A stretch of DNA of 33,827 nucleotides, from positions 1 through 33,827 of the forward strand of contig JAQGON010000110.1 in assembly GCA_028293565.1 (NCBI GenBank). The letters run 5' to 3'. Each line of letters starts with the position of its first letter. Position 1 is the stretch's first letter. Of this stretch, positions 1 to 8,516 are shown in pieces. The notes beneath the pieces are model-generated. The model did no database searches, was not told where the DNA came from, and worked only from the letters and a program-made list of their open reading frames with translations. The DNA comes from Verrucomicrobiota bacterium. GTDB lineage: Bacteria; Verrucomicrobiota; Verrucomicrobiia; Opitutales; Opitutaceae. Made by a program: the position numbers and the translations under genes.

Positions 1-510
1 GAAACGGAAGAGCTTGAGCAGGCCCGTCGGGCTGAACGTGAGCAGCGCGGTCACGAACTTGACGCCGTGCCAGTCAAGCCCGAGCGGCAGCACGACCTCG
101 CCGTCGTGATCCGCGTGCGTCGTCGCCTGATGATGCCGGATATGGCTGGCCCGGTAACCGGTCGGGTCGAACCATCCCAGGAACGAATAGACGCGCAGGA
201 AGAAATTATTCCAGAACGGTGTCGCGAACGGCGTCTTGTGGCACAGCTCGTGACACGCGATGCCGCCGAAAAAACTGCCGTTCGTGCCGTGCACGAACAG
301 CGCCAGGAGCAGGAGCGGCAGGGCCCGGTGCCAGGTGTCGCGGTGCACCTGGAGAAAGGCCAGGTACGCCAGCGTGCCGGTGAGGGCGAAAAGCAGGAGC
401 TGCGCTCCGGCCTGGAGAAATCCGCGCGCGTCGCTCTTGCGCATCAGGTCGCTCATGACCGCTTTGTCGATCTTGCAGCGGTACCAGTTGATTTTGATCT
501 GCTCGGCCAT
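1..510 (-). CDS. Membrane fatty acid desaturase (partial, C-terminus outside window)
   Basis: The ATG at 508-510 opens a reading frame that runs without a stop to base 1, so 170 N-terminal residues are present and the C-terminus is cut off. Two histidine boxes of the membrane di-iron desaturase/hydroxylase family are visible: HELCH at residues 87-91 and HIRHH at 123-127. Hydrophobic segments lie at about residues 31-52 and 65-84, and the first box follows the second segment as expected. The third box would lie beyond the edge. The family inserts a double bond or hydroxyl into a membrane lipid acyl chain using O2 and an electron donor. The exact substrate cannot be told. The gene is divergent from the acetyltransferase at 664. 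Family assignment is firm; lipid specificity is not. Confidence 0.86.
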   Translation of the reverse strand, partial: MAEQIKINWYRCKIDKAVMSDLMRKSDARGFLQAGAQLLLFALTGTLAYLAFLQVHRDTWHRALPLLLLALFVHGTNGSFFGGIACHELCHKTPFATPFWNNFFLRVYSFLGWFDPTGYRASHIRHHQATTHADHDGEVVLPLGLDWHGVKFVTALLTFSPTGLLKLFRF

Positions 511-663
511 CGGGACGCCGGATGGCTAACCACGAACGGGTCCGAAAGAAAACTCATTTTGATGGGACGGCCGCGCTTTCGCGGATGAATCTTGCCGCCG
601 GCCGCAGGGGACCCGAAGAAATGCCGGTTGTCTTTTGCCGCACAGATTGGAGACGTTGGCGGT

Positions 664-1689
664 GTGAGCCCGACCTCGACCACCTTGCGCCCTGCGACCG
701 TCGCCGATGCGGGCGTGGCGCTCTCATGGTCGCCGACTCCGGAAGGGCTGCGGAAGTGGGCCGGACCCACGGCGCGGTGGCCGGCGACCGCGGAATCGTT
801 CTGGAACGATATCAACAATGCCGACGCCACGACGTTTGCGCTCGAGACGCCCGAGGACGGATTGGTGGGCATCGGGCAGGTGCGCCACCGCGAGCAGAAG
901 TACGGGCATCTCGCCCGCATCATTGTTTCACCCGATCGTCGCGGCCGGGGGTTCGGCCGCGCCCTGTGCGTGGCGCTGATGCGCGAGGCGCCGCGGCTTC
1001 ACTCCATCGCGGGCTATTCGCTTTACGTCTATCAGGACAACGCGAACGCCATCGGACTCTATCGCTCGCTGGGTTATGTCGCGAGCGGAACTCATCCGCA
1101 GTATCCGGACATGCTCCTGATGCTGGCGCCGGTGGCCCAGGGCGGACAGTCCACCGGGCCCCGCGCGATGCGGATTCTCCGCCTGCAGACTTTTGGCCGC
1201 CAGGAAATTCAAGGATTGAGCGAGGTTCTCATCGACTGCGTGGAGGGCGGCGCGTCCGTGAGTTTCCTGCTCCCGCTTGCCCAGGCCAAGGCGGATGCCT
1301 TCTGGCAGGCCACCGCCGCGAGCGCGCTCAAGGGCGAGCGGGTGGTGATCGTCGCGCTGGACAGTGCCGGGGCGATCGTCGGCACGGTCCAGGTTATCCT
1401 GGCGCAGCCCGAAAACCAGCCGCACCGCGGGGACGTGGCGAAGATGCTCGTACATCGCCGCGCGCGGCGAAACGGCGTCGGGGCGGCGCTCCTCGCGGCC
1501 GCCGAGCAGGCTGCGGTTCGCGCGGGAAAAACCCTCCTTGTCCTCGACACCGTCACGGGCAGCGAAGGCGAGCGCCTCTACTTGCGCCAAGGCTGGCAGC
1601 GCTGCGGCGAAATCCCGCGTTACGCCCTCTGGCCCGATGTAACACCCTGTGGGACGACGTTTTTTTTCAAATTGCTGGAAGGGGCCTGA
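664..1689 (+). CDS. Tandem-domain GNAT N-acetyltransferase
   Basis: 341 residues containing two complete GNAT folds. Domain 1 covers about residues 8-160, with the acetyl-CoA pyrophosphate loop RRGRGFG at 92-98 and a GLYRSLGY end motif. Domain 2 covers about 169-338, with RRNGVG at 268-273 and a LYLRQGW end motif. Such proteins transfer an acyl group from acyl-CoA to an amine. The acceptor cannot be predicted. I chose the GTG at 664 because GGAG lies 11 bases upstream and the conserved fold starts right after it. An in-frame TTG at 592 would add 24 residues that look non-conserved. A Met at 1168 sits at the domain boundary, but there is no stop or clear ribosome site there, so I read one fused protein. 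Confidence 0.85.
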   Translation: MSPTSTTLRPATVADAGVALSWSPTPEGLRKWAGPTARWPATAESFWNDINNADATTFALETPEDGLVGIGQVRHREQKYGHLARIIVSPDRRGRGFGRALCVALMREAPRLHSIAGYSLYVYQDNANAIGLYRSLGYVASGTHPQYPDMLLMLAPVAQGGQSTGPRAMRILRLQTFGRQEIQGLSEVLIDCVEGGASVSFLLPLAQAKADAFWQATAASALKGERVVIVALDSAGAIVGTVQVILAQPENQPHRGDVAKMLVHRRARRNGVGAALLAAAEQAAVRAGKTLLVLDTVTGSEGERLYLRQGWQRCGEIPRYALWPDVTPCGTTFFFKLLEGA

Positions 1690-1743
1690 ACGACGAAAGC
1701 ACCGCGCGGAATGCCCGGACCGCGAGCGGGGCACCGGCGACGC

Positions 1744-3741
1744 TCAGGGCACGGTCACCGCTCGCAGCTTCCATCCGGTCGCGAAATAAAATGTCCGCCC
1801 GATCCACGGGCCGGGGGTGTCGATTTGCTCGCCCTCGGGCGCGCGCCAGACGATTTCGATGTCACAGGTGCCGGGTTTGATTTTATAAAGCACGCGCTCG
1901 GTGACGCCGTACGTTCCGCCGGGTCCGGGAAAAATCGTGTGCTGAACCTGCTCGGGCAGGCGTCCGGCGGATTCCGGGAGCGGCGTTTCCATGACGACTT
2001 TCCACGCCGCCGGATCGACTAGCGCAAGCCGGGGCCCGTCCGCCGCCTTCGGACCGAGCAGTCCCGCCGTGGAACGCGTGTACGTGACGAGGGCGTAGGC
2101 GCGGCCATCGCCGGCCGGCGCGAGGGCCACGACGTCGCCTGAAAGCGGGCGGCCGAAATCGCCGCGGTAAACGGCGCGGTCCTCGGCGGGATCCCAAAGC
2201 ACGTAACCCGCGTGCGCGGCCTTCGGCTTCGTGCCGGTGCCGCCTTCGATGCTGAGCCCGACGAGCAGCTGTTTCAGATCCGGCAGCCACAGCAGCGAAA
2301 ACGGCGCGCAGTCCTGAAGCAGATGACGATGGCTCCCGGAGGCGCGCGTCTTTGGGTCGAGCCATGCGAGCGTGCCGCCCCACGTGCCGTAGTCGGGGAG
2401 CGAAGCGGTCCACAACCGCTCGCGCACCGTCGAGCCGTCGGATTTTTTCAACGCCGGGACGACCGCCATGCCCACCGGACGAATCCCGACCTCGTCGAGG
2501 CGCCCGATGTCCTGCGGGTTCGCGTCGGAGTCCGTGCCATAGCGAAACGGACGGCGTGGATCGTAGAGCGAAATGCGCGACTGGGGGTAGGACGCGATCG
2601 CCATCGTGCCGTCGGCGAAATTCCCCATCGTGTAGGCTTCCCCGAGCGATTCGCTGCAGCGCCCAAGGTTGATCATCGCGCTGCCATCCGGAGCGCACCG
2701 GAACACATGCTCCGGAAGAAAGCTCGAGCCATAGAGCAGGCCGTCGGCTCCCGGATGGATCAGAAACAGATTGGTCCCTCCGCCCTTCCAATCGAGCTCG
2801 AGCGTCCGCCTGGCGACCGCCGGATTCGTGCTGGTCAGCCGCACGCGACGAAAGATTCCGCCGCCTTCGTCGCCGTCTTCCCAGCTCGCCACGAGGCCTT
2901 CCGGCATCGGCAGAGCTTCCTGGTCGGCGTGCTGGTAGGTGGCCTGGATCCCGGGCATCACCGGCGGCAGATAGTCGACCGGCGCGAGCTCGCCACCGCT
3001 CAGCCGGAATTTGCCGGCATGCGTGTCGAGGTAGAGGAGTCCGTCGAGTGCCTTGTAGAAACGCAGGCGCTGCGATTTGTCGTCCGGAGTGGTGACCGGT
3101 CCCACGGTCTTCGACCGCCGCGTTTGGGGATCGAATACGATCAGGTGCGGATGCACCACCTTGGTCAGCGCCGCGATCGTGCCGTCGCTGCCGCAGAGGG
3201 GATAGAGATATTTGTCCGTGTCATCCATCGATCCGTAGCGCGTGAACCCGCGCATCGCGGGATCGAATCGCGTCAGCGTGCAGTCGGGATAGGCGCCGAT
3301 CCAGATTCCGCCATCGGTCGCCTCGCAGATGCCGGTGGGAAACGTCGCGTGTTCGCCGTCGATGGCTCCGAGATCCTCCAGCCCGGCCTCGGGATGCGCC
3401 GGATCATAGCGGAGCAGGTGCCCGTCGGTGTGCGCCCCGATGTACAGCACGCCGGTCTGCGGGCTGCGAAACGCGGCGGTCGGATACTGCTGCGATTTTC
3501 CCGGCGCGGCGGACTGCCGGCATTTTCCGGTGGCAAGATCGACGTCGAGCACAAACAGCCCGCCGTTGTTCTGTCCCATCGAGGCGAGCAGCGAGGCCTT
3601 TCCGTCCGGGCCGCGTCCCGGGTGAAGCCGGACCCAGTTCACGGCCTTCACCGGAATGCCGAGGTCCTTGACGGAAATTTCCGCGGCGCACGCGCCGCTC
3701 GCGCCCAGGAGGAGGAGTGCGAGGGCGCGGACCTGGCTCAT
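1744..3741 (-). CDS. Secreted beta-propeller protein of unknown function
   Basis: 665 residues. The chosen ATG at 3739-3741 gives a classic signal peptide: short basic start, the hydrophobic run ALALLLLGASGA, then a cleavage site near ACAAE. An ATG at 3828 would put 29 polar residues before it and is less likely. The rest is repeated blade-like units of about 45-50 residues with recurrent patterns such as GVLYIGAHTDG, GGIWIGAYPD, DGLLYLDTHAG and DGLLYGSS, as in NHL/SMP-30-like or quinoprotein-like propellers. No catalytic residues or lipobox were recognised. It probably binds a ligand, or acts on a sugar or lactone, in the periplasm or outside the cell. It is divergent from the aminotransferase at 3882, with 140 bp between the starts. 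The fold is fairly sure; the function is unknown. Confidence 0.8.
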   Translation of the reverse strand: MSQVRALALLLLGASGACAAEISVKDLGIPVKAVNWVRLHPGRGPDGKASLLASMGQNNGGLFVLDVDLATGKCRQSAAPGKSQQYPTAAFRSPQTGVLYIGAHTDGHLLRYDPAHPEAGLEDLGAIDGEHATFPTGICEATDGGIWIGAYPDCTLTRFDPAMRGFTRYGSMDDTDKYLYPLCGSDGTIAALTKVVHPHLIVFDPQTRRSKTVGPVTTPDDKSQRLRFYKALDGLLYLDTHAGKFRLSGGELAPVDYLPPVMPGIQATYQHADQEALPMPEGLVASWEDGDEGGGIFRRVRLTSTNPAVARRTLELDWKGGGTNLFLIHPGADGLLYGSSFLPEHVFRCAPDGSAMINLGRCSESLGEAYTMGNFADGTMAIASYPQSRISLYDPRRPFRYGTDSDANPQDIGRLDEVGIRPVGMAVVPALKKSDGSTVRERLWTASLPDYGTWGGTLAWLDPKTRASGSHRHLLQDCAPFSLLWLPDLKQLLVGLSIEGGTGTKPKAAHAGYVLWDPAEDRAVYRGDFGRPLSGDVVALAPAGDGRAYALVTYTRSTAGLLGPKAADGPRLALVDPAAWKVVMETPLPESAGRLPEQVQHTIFPGPGGTYGVTERVLYKIKPGTCDIEIVWRAPEGEQIDTPGPWIGRTFYFATGWKLRAVTVP

Positions 3742-3881
3742 GGGGTGAAGCAATCTCCGGCCGTGCGGCGCGGCAATGGGGATCTTGTGTTTATTCAAGA
3801 GGGGAAGTGGCCGTGGCTCGGGAGCCATGGTGCTTCGATTTCTGATTTGTCATCCGCGGCGCGAGGGAAATTGATGGGGGC

Positions 3882-5123
3882 ATGGCTGCTCCCGCACTCC
3901 GTCCGCGACCCGCACCGGGGCTTGGCTTTCAGGCGATCGGGGCGGAGGAGGAGGCGCTGGTCCTCGACGTGCTCCGGCGGAAGGAGCCGTTCCGTTATTA
4001 TGGCGCCGATCCGGCGAAGCCGCCGCCGATGGCGGCGCAGCTCGAGAAGGAGTTTCGCGAGTACATCGGCACCGATTGCGCGCTCGCGGTCTCGAGCGGA
4101 TCGGCGGCGCTCGAGGTCGCGATGGCCGCGTGCGGCATCGGGCCCGGCGATGAGGTCATCGTCACCGCGTGGAGCTGGATCGCGTGCTTCACCGCCATCG
4201 TGCGGGTGGGCGCGCGGCCGGTGCTCGCGGAGATCGACGAGTCGTTGAACCTCGACCCGAAGGAAATCGCGCGGCTCGCCACGCCGCGCACCCGCGCCGT
4301 GATGGTCATCCATTACCAGGGCGTCCCGGCGGCGATGGAACCGATCGAGCTCGAGGCCCACCGCCGCGGGCTCTTTGTGATCGAGGACTGCGCGCAGTCG
4401 CTCGGCGCGCGGTACCGCGGACGCCACATCGGCACGTGGAGCGACATCGCCACGTACAGTTTCCAGTACAACAAGGTCGCGACCGCGGGCGAGGGCGGGA
4501 TGATCGTCACGCGCGACCAGCGGCTGTACGAACGCTCCGTGCGGATGAGCGATCTCGGCAACTACCGCCCGCTTCATGCCGCGCTCGTGCCCTCGCGCGA
4601 ACCGGCGTTCGCCGGCGGACAGTTCCGGATGTCGGAGCTGACCGCGGCGGTCGCGCTGGCGCAGCTGCGCAAGGTCGACCGCCTGCGCGATCACTGCCGC
4701 GCCTTGCAGGCGCGGATCGCGCCGCGGCTGCAGGGCCTCAAGGGAATGAAGCTCCGCCCCGTCGCCGATCCGGCCGGGGATCTGGGTTTCGAGCCGTATC
4801 TCCTCTTCGACCAGCCTGACTTGGTCGCGCCCTTCCGGGAAAAACTGGACGCGCGGAACGTGAATTGCGGACAGCGGACGGGCACCTATCCGCAATACAA
4901 TCGGGATTACGTGAAGACCGGCCTGGCGTACGCGGCCGCCGCCTCGCCTTTCCGCGGGTTCAAGGACTGGCCGGCCCCGGGCTACCGCGCCGAGGACTTT
5001 CCCCGCACCGAGAATCTCACGAAGCGCTTCATCGCGCTGCCGCTCGGCTGGCTCTACACGACCGAGGACGCCGATTACATCGCGGACTCCGTCCTGGCGG
5101 TTCACCGCGAGATTTTCGCCTAG
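3882..5123 (+). CDS. DegT/DnrJ/EryC1/StrS-family PLP aminotransferase
   Basis: 413 residues, normal family length. Fold-type I PLP features are in order: the phosphate-binding SSGSAAL turn from residue 71, the cofactor-ring aspartate D169 in IEDCAQS, and the Schiff-base lysine K198 in SFQYNKVATAGEGG. These enzymes usually transfer an amino group from glutamate to a keto sugar in NDP-sugar pathways; some members are PLP-dependent dehydratases, in which the lysine is replaced by His. Here the lysine is present. The substrate is unknown. No sugar-nucleotide gene is adjacent, but a second DegT protein lies at 12750-13967. GAGGGA at 3863-3868 is a plausible but distant ribosome site. The gene converges on the protein at 5241, with a REP pair between them. 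Confidence 0.9.
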   Translation: MAAPALRPRPAPGLGFQAIGAEEEALVLDVLRRKEPFRYYGADPAKPPPMAAQLEKEFREYIGTDCALAVSSGSAALEVAMAACGIGPGDEVIVTAWSWIACFTAIVRVGARPVLAEIDESLNLDPKEIARLATPRTRAVMVIHYQGVPAAMEPIELEAHRRGLFVIEDCAQSLGARYRGRHIGTWSDIATYSFQYNKVATAGEGGMIVTRDQRLYERSVRMSDLGNYRPLHAALVPSREPAFAGGQFRMSELTAAVALAQLRKVDRLRDHCRALQARIAPRLQGLKGMKLRPVADPAGDLGFEPYLLFDQPDLVAPFREKLDARNVNCGQRTGTYPQYNRDYVKTGLAYAAAASPFRGFKDWPAPGYRAEDFPRTENLTKRFIALPLGWLYTTEDADYIADSVLAVHREIFA

Positions 5124-5130
5124 GGCAGCG

Positions 5131-5239
5131 TGTAGCACGGGTCTCCGACCCGTGTGGGCGGACTCTGCCAACGGAGAACGTCGAGCGCACCCCCCGTTGC
5201 GCTCGAGTCCACCTTCACGGGTCGGAGACCCGTGCTACA
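5131..5239. repeat. Paired REP (BIME-like) palindromic element
   Basis: Two perfect 24-bp arms in inverted orientation, 5131-5154 and 5216-5239, fill the gap between two convergent genes. Each arm has the architecture of a classic REP: the tetranucleotide GTAG (5132-5135 and its complement) at the foot of a hairpin with 8-bp stems, CACGGGTC and GACCCGTG, around a 3-base loop. A central hairpin (TCGAGCGCA at 5181-5189 with TGCGCTCGA at 5198-5206) and a further pair (5160-5165 with 5205-5210) make the whole 109 bp foldable. GTAG-footed REPs are typically mobilised by TnpA-REP (RAYT) transposases. None is in this window. It may also act as a bidirectional transcription stop. Confidence 0.85.
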
Positions 5240-5240
5240 G

Positions 5241-7181
5241 CTAGCGGGTTTTGCGCAGCGGGAAAATCGGATAGCCGAGGCGCTTGGAGCTCACGCGCTC
5301 GAGCTCGAGCGCGACGGTGTAGTTGTGCGTCACGAACCGCAGGAATTCGGAGCGGTCGATGCTCAGGCAGCGCGTGGCTTCCAGCCCGCTGACCTGCGCC
5401 GTGGACGGGCTGTTCTGCAGCAGGCCGATCTCGCCGAAGAAATCCCCCGCGTTGATGACGGCGACTCGGCGCGCGTTGCGGGACACTTCCGCGCGATTCT
5501 CGAAGATCACGAAAAAATCCTGGTTGAACTGGTTTTCCGGAAAGATGACCCCGCCGGAGGGAATGTCATTCAGGTGGGACAGGGCGGCAAACCGCTCGAC
5601 GGCCTGGAAGTGCCAGTTTCGGCAGAGGGGAATCTGGCGCAGGAACGGAAGCTTCAGCACCGTGTTCGTGAGGACGTTTCGCGGGATGCGCCGGATCGCG
5701 AGTTCGTCGGCGGCCGCGCGCTCCATCGTGAAGAGCGTGACCGGCGTGATCGTCCGCGCGAAATATTCCGGGCGCTGCGGATCGGCGGCGTCGTGCAGCC
5801 CGACCACATCCCCTTCGCTGAGCACCTGGGCGCGAACGAACCTGCCCTCCGGGTTCTTCCGGAAGAGGCCAACCCGGCCGCTCACGATCAGCCCGATTCT
5901 CGCCGGCGCCGGGCCGTAATCCGGGAGATCCGTGCGGGCGCGGTGGCGCGAGACCTCCATTTGCGCGGCGAGCTGGTCGCGCTCGGCCTGCGTCAGCGTG
6001 CGGAAGAGCGGGGACTTGGCCACGGCATCGGCGCGGTGCGCTGCGGTCAGCTCGAGCTTCTTCGCGCCGATCCACCGCCGGTGATGCAGCCGCAGGAGGT
6101 TCCGCCGGCTCCGGAAATGCTGGCGCACGAAGAAGAAGATCTCCCACGCGAGATATCCCAGGCCGAGCGCGGCGAGCGATCCCCAGACCGAAAAGGCGAC
6201 CCGATGCCCATTCTCGCGCCAGAAATCCATCGTCCACGGCGGCGAATCCGCCAGGCGTCCGCCCAGGAAAATCAACCCCAGCGTCCACACGATGCCATAG
6301 GCCAGCCGCGCCCACGTGTCGGGGTGGCGGATCGCGCGCTTCAGCATTTCCCAGCGTTTTTTCGGACGATGGCTGGGCGGAAACAGGAAGGAGTGCTCGG
6401 CGTCGCTCAGCATGACGCTCCGGTTGAAACGGACGAGGGGCGCGATTTTTCCGCCGAAAATCGGCCGGAGGCTGATGGCGAGCGCGACCAGCGGAATGAA
6501 ATTCCACTCGGGCTTCCGCCAGGCGAGGAGGCCCGCGGCCGCCGCGAGCACGGCCGGCTCGGCGATGCCCACCGCCTGCTGCGCCGGCATCGGCAGCATC
6601 ACGGCGTCGGAGGTGTCGATCGAAAGATGCGGCGGCAGCCGCCACCATTGCCAGGGCGCGGGAAAGATTTCCGCGCCGGCGCCGTGCACGACGCAGGCCG
6701 AAAGGACCGAGGCGACGCTGAGCGACGCGCTGACGACCAGCACGCCGGCGACCACGTCCATCACCGCCGACGGCGGACTCGGCTGGAAGTAAAAGACCGC
6801 CGCGAGCCCGAGGAGCAGGACGATGCTGAACGGCCGCAGGATGAAGCGCGGCTGAAATCCGACGCGCCAGCGGGAGAGAGCGGGGAGGGGAAAGGTTTCG
6901 CCGGGCGTGATGAGAATCTGCGCGCGGACGGCCTTCAGGATGAGCTCATAGAATTCCTCCAGCGCGAGGCAGTACCGGCCTTCGAGCGCCTGCGCCAGGA
7001 CGGCGGGCACCGACTTCGGCTGAACGAATGACTGGAGAATCTGCCACTGCGGGAGGGTCACGCGAAGGAACGTCCTCGTCGCGGGGTTCTTCACCATCTC
7101 GATGCCGTTGATGGGTTCGCTCCGCTGGAGATCCGGGGCGAGCTGGAACGTCTGTGCCGCGAGGATGAGGGACAGGTCCAT
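5241..7181 (-). CDS. Membrane protein: PqqD-like segment, degenerate M50-like core, two cyclic-nucleotide-binding-like domains
   Basis: 646 residues. In order: a PqqD-like helical segment (about 35-95); a hydrophobic core (about 115-350) resembling membrane zinc peptidases of the M50 'peptide zinc metalloprotease' type; and two CNB beta-barrels (about 390-500 and 515-625). The M50 HExxH site is lost: the matching stretch reads VVHGAGAEI (164-172). The later motif SLRPIFGGK (237-245) has lost the usual NLxPxLxxDGY aspartate. The landmark DTSDAVMLP (189-197) survives. The second CNB domain has FGEIGLL (582-588) but SPSTAQV where cNMP binders have an arginine (pRaAxV), so canonical nucleotide binding is doubtful. 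It starts 9 bp after the response regulator and is probably translated with it. Likely a non-proteolytic membrane sensor or scaffold. Confidence 0.72.
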   Translation of the reverse strand: MDLSLILAAQTFQLAPDLQRSEPINGIEMVKNPATRTFLRVTLPQWQILQSFVQPKSVPAVLAQALEGRYCLALEEFYELILKAVRAQILITPGETFPLPALSRWRVGFQPRFILRPFSIVLLLGLAAVFYFQPSPPSAVMDVVAGVLVVSASLSVASVLSACVVHGAGAEIFPAPWQWWRLPPHLSIDTSDAVMLPMPAQQAVGIAEPAVLAAAAGLLAWRKPEWNFIPLVALAISLRPIFGGKIAPLVRFNRSVMLSDAEHSFLFPPSHRPKKRWEMLKRAIRHPDTWARLAYGIVWTLGLIFLGGRLADSPPWTMDFWRENGHRVAFSVWGSLAALGLGYLAWEIFFFVRQHFRSRRNLLRLHHRRWIGAKKLELTAAHRADAVAKSPLFRTLTQAERDQLAAQMEVSRHRARTDLPDYGPAPARIGLIVSGRVGLFRKNPEGRFVRAQVLSEGDVVGLHDAADPQRPEYFARTITPVTLFTMERAAADELAIRRIPRNVLTNTVLKLPFLRQIPLCRNWHFQAVERFAALSHLNDIPSGGVIFPENQFNQDFFVIFENRAEVSRNARRVAVINAGDFFGEIGLLQNSPSTAQVSGLEATRCLSIDRSEFLRFVTHNYTVALELERVSSKRLGYPIFPLRKTR

Positions 7182-7190
7182 GCGGAAGGC

Positions 7191-7601
7191 CTAGCGGGTC
7201 TGGTCTTCGTTCGGGAGCGCTTCCCTGACGGCCGTCAATAGCTCCTGGTTCTTGAACGGCTTCCGCAGGAGGGGGAGCCGGTTGAAGTCGCCCGGGAACC
7301 AGGCGGTGTCCTCGAGATGCCCGCTGATCAGGACGACTTTCAGGTCGGGCACGCGTGCGAGCATGCGCCGCGTCAATTCGAGGCCGTCGGTCTTGGGCAT
7401 GAGCACGTCGCAGATCATCAGCGCGGGCGGCGCCGGCGCCTCGGCCACCTGTTTCAACGCGGAGGCCGCGCCGTCCGCCAGCTTCACCGTCCATCCCGAA
7501 TCGGCGAGCACCGTCTCGATCATCTCGCGGACCATGAGGTCGTCGTCGACAACCAGGATCCACGGCGGGGCGGGTTTCGGGTCGGGCGGCTCGGATTTCA
7601 T
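7191..7601 (-). CDS. Single-domain response regulator (CheY-like receiver)
   Basis: 136 residues that are essentially one receiver domain after a proline-rich lead of about 13 residues. All key positions are present: acidic pair D20/D21 in VVDDD, phosphoacceptor D65 in ICDVLMPKTDG, switch serine S93 in LISG, and lysine K114 in RKPF. There is no output domain, so it must signal by protein contact. Only 9 bp separate it from the following membrane/CNB-like protein, which makes that protein the obvious partner. No kinase is adjacent. The ATG at 7599-7601 is preceded by a run of six C residues instead of a Shine-Dalgarno sequence. Confidence 0.9.
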   Translation of the reverse strand: MKSEPPDPKPAPPWILVVDDDLMVREMIETVLADSGWTVKLADGAASALKQVAEAPAPPALMICDVLMPKTDGLELTRRMLARVPDLKVVLISGHLEDTAWFPGDFNRLPLLRKPFKNQELLTAVREALPNEDQTR

Positions 7602-7643
7602 GGGGGGAGAATTCGCGGGGACGAATTCATACCGGCAGAGCCC

Positions 7644-7673
7644 GCCCGGGTTATCGAATCAAAATAACCGGGC
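7644..7673 (-). terminator. Hairpin downstream of the dioxygenase gene
   Basis: GCCCGGGTTAT (7644-7654) and ATAACCGGGC (7664-7673) pair with one bulged base around a 9-base loop. It lies just after the stop of the dioxygenase at 7683 and before the response regulator start at 7601. There is no clear T-run on the minus strand, so it may be a weak terminator or a leader structure for the regulator. Confidence 0.45.
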
Positions 7674-7682
7674 TGGACCGGG

Positions 7683-8474
7683 TCAGCCGTAGGCGCCGAT
7701 GGAGTGGAAACCGAGGAGCCGCCGGCGGCGCGGGTTGGCGCGGGCGATGACGGCTTCGGGCATGTGGTAATTCACATGGGGCCAGTAACGCGTCGCGACC
7801 CACCGTTTGGCGAACGGCGTCTGGATCACCCAGCGGATGCGGCCGTCCGAAACATTGGGGCCGCCGCGATGCCAGACCTGGTCGTTCCAGAGGACCAGAG
7901 TGCCGGCCTTGCCGCAGGAGCTAACCAGCTTCCGGCCCTCGAAGGAAGGATTGCCCTGCGCGTCGTTGTCCTCGGGCAGCGGAGGCCGCCCCGCGCGGTG
8001 GCTGCCCGGAATGAACTGGGTCGGCCCGAGTTCCTCATCCACGTCGCACAGATAATAATTCATGTTGATCACGAACGTCGGCATCGTGATCCGCGGATCG
8101 AGTCCGACGCCCGCCGGCAGCGGAAAGCGGCAGACGTCGTCGAGGTGCCAGAACGTGATCGTCTTTCCCGGCGAGGTCTTGAGCCCAGTGTTGGCGATCA
8201 TGTGGCAGTCCTTGCCCAGCACCGCTTCGGCGAAATCGGCGATGCCCGGATGGTCGATCAGCGCCTCGAATTCCTCGCCGTATTCGAACAGCTTCGGACG
8301 CCAGATATCCTGCATGCGGTACACGTCCGCCTCCGGGCAATGCTGCGCGAAAACGCGCTCGAGTCCGGAGCGAAGCGTGGCCACCTCGGCAGGCGAAAGG
8401 ACGCCGGGAAGGACGAGGAAACCCTCGCGGTTGAATTGCTCGAGAAGTTCGGGCGTGGGGACGACGATGCTCAT
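7683..8474 (-). CDS. PhyH-family Fe(II)/2-oxoglutarate dioxygenase
   Basis: 263 residues from the ATG at 8472-8474. A TTG at 8507 would add 11 non-conserved residues. The iron triad of the phytanoyl-CoA dioxygenase family is complete: H110 and D112 in FWHLDD, and H202 in VWHRGGPN. The downstream arginine in GRIRW is the expected 2-oxoglutarate contact. Other family marks are FNREGFLVLPGVLSPAE near the start and GPTQFIPGSHR at 150-160. The enzyme would hydroxylate an unknown organic substrate using O2 and 2-oxoglutarate. It lies downstream of the GH38 mannosidase on the same strand with a 42-bp gap, probably in one transcript. A second PhyH protein lies upstream at 10831. Family and catalytic competence are well supported; the substrate is not. 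Confidence 0.88.
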   Translation of the reverse strand: MSIVVPTPELLEQFNREGFLVLPGVLSPAEVATLRSGLERVFAQHCPEADVYRMQDIWRPKLFEYGEEFEALIDHPGIADFAEAVLGKDCHMIANTGLKTSPGKTITFWHLDDVCRFPLPAGVGLDPRITMPTFVINMNYYLCDVDEELGPTQFIPGSHRAGRPPLPEDNDAQGNPSFEGRKLVSSCGKAGTLVLWNDQVWHRGGPNVSDGRIRWVIQTPFAKRWVATRYWPHVNYHMPEAVIARANPRRRRLLGFHSIGAYG

Positions 8475-8516
8475 GGTTGAGGGGGTGTTCCAATGGCGGT
8501 GCGCCAATTTTTCATT

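Noticed and set aside
522-1880. 452-residue frame overlapping the GNAT gene, and 2212-4248 (+) over the propeller gene
   Set aside because: No conserved motifs and arginine-rich shadow composition; the overlapping genes have clear families.
3742-3828. 29-residue N-terminal extension of the propeller protein from the ATG at 3828
   Set aside because: It would bury the signal peptide behind a polar, proline-rich stretch; the ATG at 3741 gives a normal secretion signal.
3833-3860. Possible 7-base repeat block like that at 10672-10830
   Set aside because: Only one weak unit (GATTTCTGATTTG); not enough periodicity.
5131-5239. Idea that the repeat is a CRISPR remnant or IS end
   Set aside because: Only two inverted arms with internal hairpins, no regular spacer series, no target duplication and no transposase.
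5154-7031. 625-residue plus-strand frame opposite the M50-like/CNB protein
   Set aside because: Charged, repetitive antisense translation without hydrophobic core pattern; the minus strand has real domains.
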